NCBI GenBank assembly: GCA_900553355.1
Contig: USDK01000020.1
Coordinates: 1 to 44,319 of the forward strand
Reading direction: 5' to 3'
Source: an uncultured Lachnospiraceae bacterium
GTDB lineage: Bacteria; Bacillota; Clostridia; Lachnospirales; Lachnospiraceae
DNA length: 44,319 nucleotides
The notes under the pieces were generated by a model. The model did no database searches. It worked only from the letters and a program-made list of their open reading frames with translations, and was not told where the DNA came from. Below are positions 39,135 to 44,319 of the stretch, one piece after another (the stretch's first letter is position 1; each line of letters begins with the position of its first letter). The position numbers and the translations under genes were made by a program.

Positions 39135-40334
39135 ATGCATATGTTAAAAGGAAAAACTATTCTTCTTGGAGTCACTGGCGGCATCGCCGCTTATAAAAGC
39201 GCTTCTCTTGCCAGCAGACTGGTCAAGTCCGGCGCAGAGGTCCGTGTCATCATGACAGAACATGCAACTAATTTTATCAATCCTATCACTTTTGAAACCT
39301 TGACCGGTCATAAATGCATCACAGATACTTTTGACCGTAACTTTGAGTTTCAGGTAGAACATGTGTCTCTGGCAAAAAAGGCTGACGTCATCATGGTCGC
39401 TCCGGCTACCGCAAATGTGATTGCCAAGCTGGCACACGGCCTGGCTGATGATATGCTCACCACCACGATCCTGGCAAGCCATGCGCCAAAGCTGATCGTT
39501 CCGGCCATGAATACCGGCATGTATGAAAACCCGGTAACCCAGGACAATCTGAATCTTTGCAGGAAATACGGCATGAAGGTCATAGAGCCTGCCACCGGAC
39601 ATCTTGCCTGCGGAGATGATGGAAAAGGAAAAATGCCGGAACCGGAGATTTTGTTTGAACATATTCTTAGCTGCTGTGCCTGTGAAAAGGATATGGACGG
39701 CCTGAAAGTACTGGTCACCGCTGGGCCGACCCAGGAAGCTGTAGATCCAGTAAGATTCCTCACCAACCATTCCTCTGGCCGCATGGGGTACAGCATCGCG
39801 AAGGCTTGTATGCTCCGCGGCGCCGAAGTCACACTTGTCACAGGGCCCACAGCTCTTACTCCTCCGCTTTTTGTCAACGTAGTTCCTGTCATTTCCGCAA
39901 AAGACATGTTCAACGCTGTCACATCCCGCAGCAATGATATGGACATCATCATCAAGGCCGCAGCTGTAGCAGACTACCGGCCTGCTGAAGTTTCTGATCA
40001 AAAGGTTAAAAAGTCCGACGATGCGTTGTCTCTGGCACTGGAGCGCACCGACGACATCCTTAAATATCTGGGCGAACATAAAAAGCCCGGGCAGTTTCTA
40101 TGTGGCTTCTCCATGGAGACAGAAAACATGCTGGAAAATTCCCGGAAAAAGCTGGAGAAAAAATATCTGGATATGATCGCAGCCAACAATTTAAAAGTGC
40201 CGGGCGCGGGATTTGAAACCACGACAAATGTGATCACGATCATCACTCCTGATTCCGTCAAAGAGCTGGAATTAATGAGTAAAGAAGACGCTGCATTCCG
40301 TCTGCTGGATGAAATCCTTGCCAGACGTGCATAA
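39135..40334 (+). CDS. coaBC: bifunctional phosphopantothenoylcysteine decarboxylase / phosphopantothenate-cysteine ligase
   Basis: A 399-residue CoA-synthesis enzyme. The N-terminal CoaC flavoprotein half (1-180) has LGVTGGIAAYKSASLASRL, the active-site His in VEHVSL and PAMNTGMYENPVTQDN; the C-terminal CoaB half (190-399) has VLVTAGPTQEAVDPVRFLTNHSSGRMGYSIAKA and AAAVADYRPAEVSDQKVKKSDD. Adds cysteine to 4'-phosphopantothenate and decarboxylates the product. ATG at 39135 (AGAAAGGCTGA upstream) or 39141. Divergent from the candidate pantothenate S component. Confidence 0.97.
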   Translation: MHMLKGKTILLGVTGGIAAYKSASLASRLVKSGAEVRVIMTEHATNFINPITFETLTGHKCITDTFDRNFEFQVEHVSLAKKADVIMVAPATANVIAKLAHGLADDMLTTTILASHAPKLIVPAMNTGMYENPVTQDNLNLCRKYGMKVIEPATGHLACGDDGKGKMPEPEILFEHILSCCACEKDMDGLKVLVTAGPTQEAVDPVRFLTNHSSGRMGYSIAKACMLRGAEVTLVTGPTALTPPLFVNVVPVISAKDMFNAVTSRSNDMDIIIKAAAVADYRPAEVSDQKVKKSDDALSLALERTDDILKYLGEHKKPGQFLCGFSMETENMLENSRKKLEKKYLDMIAANNLKVPGAGFETTTNVITIITPDSVKELELMSKEDAAFRLLDEILARRA

Positions 40335-40464
40335 TTTTGATAAAAAACACACCTTCATCTTATCCATTTTTTCGCTTTTTGAATTAGTAAAATAAAAATA
40401 TTTCAATTTTTTGAATTTTCTTACTTAAAATCATCATTTTTAATTGTTTTTTTGCAAGAAACTA

Positions 40465-40493
40465 TTGACGAAATGTCAGATTGCCATTACAAT
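40465..40493 (+). promoter_or_regulatory. promoter of the aminotransferase gene
   Basis: TTGACG (40465-40470), 17 bases, TACAAT (40488-40493), in a 180-base AT-rich gap after coaBC that otherwise shows nothing. Confidence 0.7.
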
Positions 40494-40531
40494 GTTAAAA
40501 TTGAGGGATAGAAAAAATGGAGGATGGAAAT

Positions 40532-41818
40532 GTGACAGCATACGAAGAATTATCAAAAGAAGAATTATTGGAATTAAAAAGCAGTTTAGAGGCTCAGTTT
40601 GAAGAGGTGAAGGCTCAGAATCTGAATCTGGATATGTCCAGAGGAAAACCTTCTACTGAACAGCTGAACCTTTCTATGGGCATGATGGACGTCCTGACCA
40701 GCCAGTCTGATCTGAAATGTACGGAAGGCGTTGACTGCCGTAACTATGGCGTTCTGGATGGTATTGCAGAAGCCAAGCAGCTTCTGGCAGATATGATGGA
40801 GGTTCCAAAAGACAATATTGTTATTTTTGGAAATTCCAGTCTGAATGTTATGTTCGACACGGTTGCTCGCAGCATGACACATGGTGTAATGGGAAGCACC
40901 CCCTGGTGCAAGCTGGATAAAGTAAAATTTTTATGTCCTGTCCCAGGCTATGACAGGCATTTTGCTATTACTGAATATTTTGGTATCGAGATGATCAATG
41001 TGCCTATGACTCCAGAGGGCCCGGATATGGATATGGTAGAAGAACTGGTAAGCTCTGATCCTGCCATCAAGGGTATCTGGTGTGTTCCAAAATATTCCAA
41101 TCCGCAGGGAATCACTTATTCTGACGTAACGGTACACCGCTTCGCCAAATTAAAACCTGCAGCTGAAGATTTCCGTATTTACTGGGATAATGCTTATGGC
41201 ATCCACCATTTATATGAAGATAAACAGGATTATCTGATCGAGATTCTGATGGAATGTAAAAAAGAAGGGAACCCGGATATGGTCTACAAGTTCTCTTCCA
41301 CATCCAAGATCAGCTTCCCAGGTTCCGGCATCGCAGCTATCGCAGCCTCCGACGCTAACCTGGCTGATATCAGAAAGCAGATGAAGATTCAGACTATCGG
41401 ACATGACAAGCTGAATCAGTTAAGACATGCAAGATATTTTAAAAATATTCACGGCATGGTAGAACACATGAAAAAGCATGCAGATATCATGCGTCCGAAA
41501 TTTGATATTGTGCTGAACACTCTGGAAAAAGAAATCGGCGGTCTGGGAATCGGCTCCTGGATGGCTCCACGTGGAGGATACTTCATTTCCTTTGATTCTA
41601 TGGACGGCTGTGCAAAAGCTATCGTAGCAAAGGCAAAAGAAGCAGGACTGATCATGACACCTGCCGGCGCCACCTTCCCATATGGAAAGGATCCGCACGA
41701 CAGCAACATCCGTATCGCTCCGTCTTATCCGACAGTAGAAGAGCTGAAGCTGGCAACCGAAATTTTCGTACTCAGCGTAAAACTGGTCAGCATCGACAAA
41801 CTACTGGCCGCGAAATAA
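40532..41818 (+). CDS. PLP-dependent aminotransferase, aspartate aminotransferase-like (class I, Ic-type)
   Basis: About 428 residues. Fold type I aminotransferase of the group formerly called alanine-glyoxylate/aspartate aminotransferase (PF12897 type): LDMSRGKPSTEQL near the N-terminus, GNSSLNVMFDTVARS, VPKYSNPQGITYSD, YWDNAYGIHHLYE (PLP-binding Asp/Tyr) and the PLP lysine in SSTSKISFPGSG. Most likely interconverts aspartate and oxaloacetate; the exact substrate pair is uncertain. I prefer the GTG at 40532 (VTAYEELSKEEL) with GGAGG 8 bases before; the ATG at 40517 would put five extra residues over that ribosome site. Followed directly by a 50-base perfect palindrome. Confidence 0.9.
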   Translation: MTAYEELSKEELLELKSSLEAQFEEVKAQNLNLDMSRGKPSTEQLNLSMGMMDVLTSQSDLKCTEGVDCRNYGVLDGIAEAKQLLADMMEVPKDNIVIFGNSSLNVMFDTVARSMTHGVMGSTPWCKLDKVKFLCPVPGYDRHFAITEYFGIEMINVPMTPEGPDMDMVEELVSSDPAIKGIWCVPKYSNPQGITYSDVTVHRFAKLKPAAEDFRIYWDNAYGIHHLYEDKQDYLIEILMECKKEGNPDMVYKFSSTSKISFPGSGIAAIAASDANLADIRKQMKIQTIGHDKLNQLRHARYFKNIHGMVEHMKKHADIMRPKFDIVLNTLEKEIGGLGIGSWMAPRGGYFISFDSMDGCAKAIVAKAKEAGLIMTPAGATFPYGKDPHDSNIRIAPSYPTVEELKLATEIFVLSVKLVSIDKLLAAK

Positions 41819-41820
41819 TA

Positions 41821-41870
41821 ATGTGACAGGGGACGTAGACTTTTGCAAAAGTCTACGTCCCCTGTCACAT
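41821..41870. repeat. REP-like palindrome copy 5 (subfamily B), perfect 50-bp palindrome
   Basis: Arms of 24 bases (41821-41844 and 41847-41870) around GC, without mismatch; core GGGGACGTAGACTTTTGC. Begins 2 bases after the aminotransferase stop codon and ends 9 bases before the HD-domain gene stop, so it may also act as a convergent terminator. Compared with copy 1, the arm base pair C-G becomes G-C (GTACAC versus GTAGAC), a compensatory change. Confidence 0.95.
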
Positions 41871-41879
41871 TTCCGTTTC

Positions 41880-42542
41880 TCAGCAAAGCTTGCTTCCATT
41901 GGCATTCAGTTTAAACTTACAGTTCAGTCTCTCTGCGGCTCTCTTGCACATCAGCATCCGTTCCAGAAAGATTTCAAAGTAGTCCATCACTGTGCAAATT
42001 GAATCGTCCAGCTCCAGTTCCATCTGAATCACTCCCTTATCCTTCTGAATCTTTAAACTGGATGACAATGCAGCATAGTTGACCCGGTCGTGAATATCGA
42101 AAGAAGAGGGTACTGGGTTTTGTACCCGGTTACGGCGCACATCCGTCTTATCTGCCAGGATCAATGCCGCTGATACTTCGTCTACAGCGGTGCCTGTTCC
42201 TTCGTCGTGATGACCGATAGCCGTCGTCACTACCAGGATATCCCGATAAGAAAAATCCAGATCCTTCAGGATCTGATAGGCAAGGATTGCTCCACTCTGC
42301 GCATGATCGTGACGGTTAATGCTGTTCCCGATATCATGCATATATCCTGCGATTTTTGCCAGCTCGATCTTCCGTTTCCCGTATCCTAACTCTTTTAAAA
42401 TCTTCCCAGCTGTCTCCGCCACCTTCATGGCGTGTTTGCGAGAATGCTCTGTATAGCCCAGTTCCTGTAGGATTTCATTACCTTTTTCAATCAGAAGGCA
42501 GATTTCCTCGTTCTTACAAATCTGATGATAGTCCATTTTCAT
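41880..42542 (-). CDS. HD-domain phosphohydrolase
   Basis: About 220 residues. The HD signature is complete: HSRKHAMKVAE (first His), GYMHDIGNS (His-Asp), a further IGHHDEGTG and LILADKTDVRRNR (Asp). Metal-dependent phosphohydrolases of this type cut nucleotides or small phosphate esters; substrate unknown. Residues 160-220 are a C-terminal domain with a hydrophobic IFLERMLMCKRAAERL helix. ATG at 42542 (MKMDYHQ) follows AGGAGTATCAAAT; the reading from 42569 adds nine residues with no ribosome site. Confidence 0.9.
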   Translation of the reverse strand: MKMDYHQICKNEEICLLIEKGNEILQELGYTEHSRKHAMKVAETAGKILKELGYGKRKIELAKIAGYMHDIGNSINRHDHAQSGAILAYQILKDLDFSYRDILVVTTAIGHHDEGTGTAVDEVSAALILADKTDVRRNRVQNPVPSSFDIHDRVNYAALSSSLKIQKDKGVIQMELELDDSICTVMDYFEIFLERMLMCKRAAERLNCKFKLNANGSKLC

Positions 42543-42646
42543 ATTTGATACTCCTGTCTCTTTTATCATTTCCGTACCTTATATTTTTTCATACATCTGA
42601 CAGTTTCTCTATCGGACTCTTGTAAAAAGATTGTAAAATTCTGTTA

Positions 42647-44023
42647 CTATCCTCTAGGCAGATAATGTTTAAACTGTTCTGTTCCACGAATCGCTTTTCT
42701 TGCCGTCTCTACATCTGTGATTTCTCCAAGCGCATGCAACTGTATTACCAGATTGCCTAATGCCGTCGCTTCTACAGGTCCTGCAATTACTTCTCTCCCA
42801 CAGCGGTCGGCCGTCATCTGGCAAAGCATTTCCGACCTTGCTCCTCCGCCCAATACCTGGATTTTTTCAATCTTCTTTTCGATTCCCTTCTCTAGCTTCT
42901 TCAATTCTGTACTATATTTCCATGCAAGACTCTCATAAATACATCGTACGACCTCGCCGATTGTTTCTGGCTCTTCTTGTCCGGTTCTCCTGCAGTATGC
43001 TTTAATCTTCTCCGGCATATTGCCGGCCAGGGAAAAATCTTCTGCATTTGGATCAAATAATCCTTTCGTGGAACCTGCTTCTTCTGCCAGACCTTCCAGC
43101 TCATTATAGGAATACTCCTCTCCATTCTCTTCCCAGAATCTCCGGCATTCCTGTAAAAGCCAGGTTCCTGTTATATTCATAATACAGTGAATGCCGCCAC
43201 ATGGTCCCTGTTCATTTGATATTCCTAATTCATAGCCTTCCTCTGAAAGAATCGGCTTCTCTCTTTCAATCCCCAGAAGACTCCATGTACCAATATTTAA
43301 AAATGTTGTATCCTTTGGATTTTCTGTCATCGCTGCACCCGCGCTTTGTGTATCATGTCCTGCCACAGCAATTACTTTGATTCCCTGATACTCTCCGATA
43401 ACTGTACCAGTATCTGTAAGCGGAGCAAACATCTCTTCCGGCATCTGAAAGCGCTCAAAAATCTTATGACACCATCTTCTGCTCTCTGGCTCCAGCATCT
43501 GAGTCGTCGATGCAATCGTCCTTTCACACACAGCATGACCACACAGAAAGTAAGAGATCAGATCAGGAATATGCAATATCATTGCCGTTTGTTTCCAAAG
43601 TTCAGGTTCCTTTTCCTTTAGTGCAAGAATCTGATACAAAGAGTTTGTAGCGTAGGTCTGATTCCCACACATCTGAAATAATTCTTTTGCTGAAAATTCC
43701 TCCTGCACCTTCTCAATCATTCCTTCTGTACGTCGATCCCGGTAATGAACCGGCAATGCTAAAAGTTTTCCCTTCTCATCCAGGACTCCAAAATCAGCTC
43801 CCCAGGCATCAACACCAATACTGTCAATCTCTCCGGCTTTCTCAATCCCGGTCTTCACCTCTTTCATGAGCATCTCAAAGTCCCAGCACAGGTGTCCCCC
43901 TCTCCATATTGGTATATTATCAAATCGATGAACTTCTTCACATTGTAAATATCCGTTTTCGTATTCACCTTTTATAGCCCGGCCGCTGGAAGATCCAAGA
44001 TCAAATGCCAATACTTTCTTCAC
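42647..44023 (-). CDS. rhaB: rhamnulokinase (FGGY family)
   Basis: A 458-residue sugar kinase. N-terminal phosphate motif LAFDLGSSSGRAIKG, DAWGADFGVLD, PVHYRDRRT, and the C-terminal VLGGGARSEMLCQMTADRCGREVIAGPVEATALGN match RhaB of the FGGY family closely; converts L-rhamnulose to L-rhamnulose-1-phosphate. Other rha genes are not in the window. The start is a GTG at 44023 behind AATAAGGAGGCAGACG. It begins only 24 bases after the T-run of the rRNA terminator, so there is no space for a promoter of its own between them; the promoter must lie farther up, or it depends on readthrough from the rRNA operon. Confidence 0.93.
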   Translation of the reverse strand: MKKVLAFDLGSSSGRAIKGEYENGYLQCEEVHRFDNIPIWRGGHLCWDFEMLMKEVKTGIEKAGEIDSIGVDAWGADFGVLDEKGKLLALPVHYRDRRTEGMIEKVQEEFSAKELFQMCGNQTYATNSLYQILALKEKEPELWKQTAMILHIPDLISYFLCGHAVCERTIASTTQMLEPESRRWCHKIFERFQMPEEMFAPLTDTGTVIGEYQGIKVIAVAGHDTQSAGAAMTENPKDTTFLNIGTWSLLGIEREKPILSEEGYELGISNEQGPCGGIHCIMNITGTWLLQECRRFWEENGEEYSYNELEGLAEEAGSTKGLFDPNAEDFSLAGNMPEKIKAYCRRTGQEEPETIGEVVRCIYESLAWKYSTELKKLEKGIEKKIEKIQVLGGGARSEMLCQMTADRCGREVIAGPVEATALGNLVIQLHALGEITDVETARKAIRGTEQFKHYLPRG

Positions 44024-44047
44024 CGTCTGCCTCCTTATTTAAAATAT

Positions 44048-44077
44048 AAAAAAAGCAGTATCTAACGAAATACTGCC
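44048..44077 (-). terminator. rRNA operon terminator
   Basis: Stem GGCAGTAT / ATACTGC (44070-44077 with 44055-44061) and seven T on the minus strand. About 80 bases after the 23S rRNA end. Confidence 0.85.
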
Positions 44078-44156
44078 TTCTCTTCTTTGTCACTATTCTT
44101 TTCATGTACCTTCAAAACTGCATATAAGAAACTCTCTCCAAGCCTTCAGCCTTCCT

Positions 44157-44319
44157 TGGTCATGCCCTCGACCGATTAGTAACAGTCAGCTCCATACATT
44201 ACTGTACTTCCACCTCTGCCCTATCTACCTCGTCGTCTTCAAGGGGTCTTACTAACTTCCGTTAGGGATATCTCATCTTGAGGGGGGCTTCACGCTTAGA
44301 TGCCTTCAGCGTTTATCCC
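44157..44319 (-). rRNA. 23S ribosomal RNA, 3' end (partial)
   Basis: Read on the minus strand, the sequence contains GATAAACGCTGAAGGCATCT, CACGCTTAG-type helix 100/101 segments, CTTGAAGACGACGAGGTAGA and CTAATCGGTCGAGGGCATGA, the classic 3' end of 23S rRNA. The 5' part lies beyond the window. The exact 3' end (about 44157) is estimated. No 5S rRNA follows before the terminator. Confidence 0.95.

Noticed and set aside
39144..40079. 311-residue open frame on the minus strand
   Set aside because: Shadow of coaBC; composition is atypical and no domain is visible.
41821..41870. 50-bp palindrome as an ordinary convergent terminator only
   Set aside because: It lacks T-runs on both sides, and its core recurs at 5264-5302, so a repeat element explains it better; it may still stop transcription.
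44078..44156. Possible 5S rRNA after 23S
   Set aside because: No 5S-like helices or conserved segments; only about 80 AT-rich bases precede the terminator.

Overview
The window looks like a chromosomal segment of a strictly anaerobic gut-type Firmicute, most likely family Lachnospiraceae (Blautia / Dorea / Mediterraneibacter-like; the genus is not fixed by what I can see). Reasons: moderate GC, strong AGGAGG ribosome sites, pyruvate:ferredoxin oxidoreductase, a K+-dependent membrane pyrophosphatase, class III ribonucleotide reductase, group II ECF vitamin transport, Feo iron uptake, and no respiratory genes. No phage, plasmid, IS or CRISPR is visible. Nearly all of it is dense coding sequence; no gene-free stretch exceeds about 300 bases.

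Layout. 1-5.1 kb: 5' part of the pyruvate:ferredoxin oxidoreductase gene (minus, cut by the window edge) and two adjacent COG0523/CobW metallochaperone GTPases, one with a CxCC motif and a His-rich linker, the other carrying a C-terminal YcgQ/DUF1980-like domain. 5.3-11.3 kb: membrane pyrophosphatase, the ecfA1-ecfA2-ecfT-truA operon, and a cyclophilin. 11.4-15.6 kb: an exported arylsulfate sulfotransferase with its catalytic residues intact, an unidentified papain-fold-like protein, proC, and a divergent GntR regulator whose 5' leader folds into a long nested hairpin. 15.6-19.9 kb: nrdD (fused to a glutaredoxin-like domain) with two NrdR boxes, nrdG, a TetR regulator and acylphosphatase.

19.98-26.67 kb is the most interesting part: a minus-strand iron locus feoA - feoB - two small membrane/HMA proteins - a His-free, Cys-rich Fur homologue - a 26-residue membrane peptide not found by ordinary ORF calling - a DUF6110-like small membrane protein - an unusual P1B-type ATPase, with a divergent DtxR/MntR-type repressor. 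The last three genes resemble the ferrosome (fez) gene set known from Clostridioides difficile and Desulfovibrio. I infer an uptake-plus-storage iron module.

26.8-35.6 kb: an anchored polysaccharide deacetylase, a MATE exporter overlapping a convergent TetR gene, glgB, a large EndoQ-UvrD fusion with two apparent sliding-clamp motifs, and tRNA-Trp(CCA). 35.7-44.3 kb: an ECF sigma factor/DUF4179 anti-sigma pair with an ECF-type promoter, an MBL-fold hydrolase, an ECF S-component divergent from coaBC (candidate pantothenate uptake, which would use the EcfA/T module at 8-10.7 kb), an aspartate-type aminotransferase, an HD-domain protein, rhamnulokinase, and the 3' end of a 23S rRNA gene with its terminator and no 5S gene.

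Scattered across intergenic sites are five palindromes of one REP-like family (GGGGACG...CGTCCCC), in two subfamilies, with a compensatory arm change between two copies.
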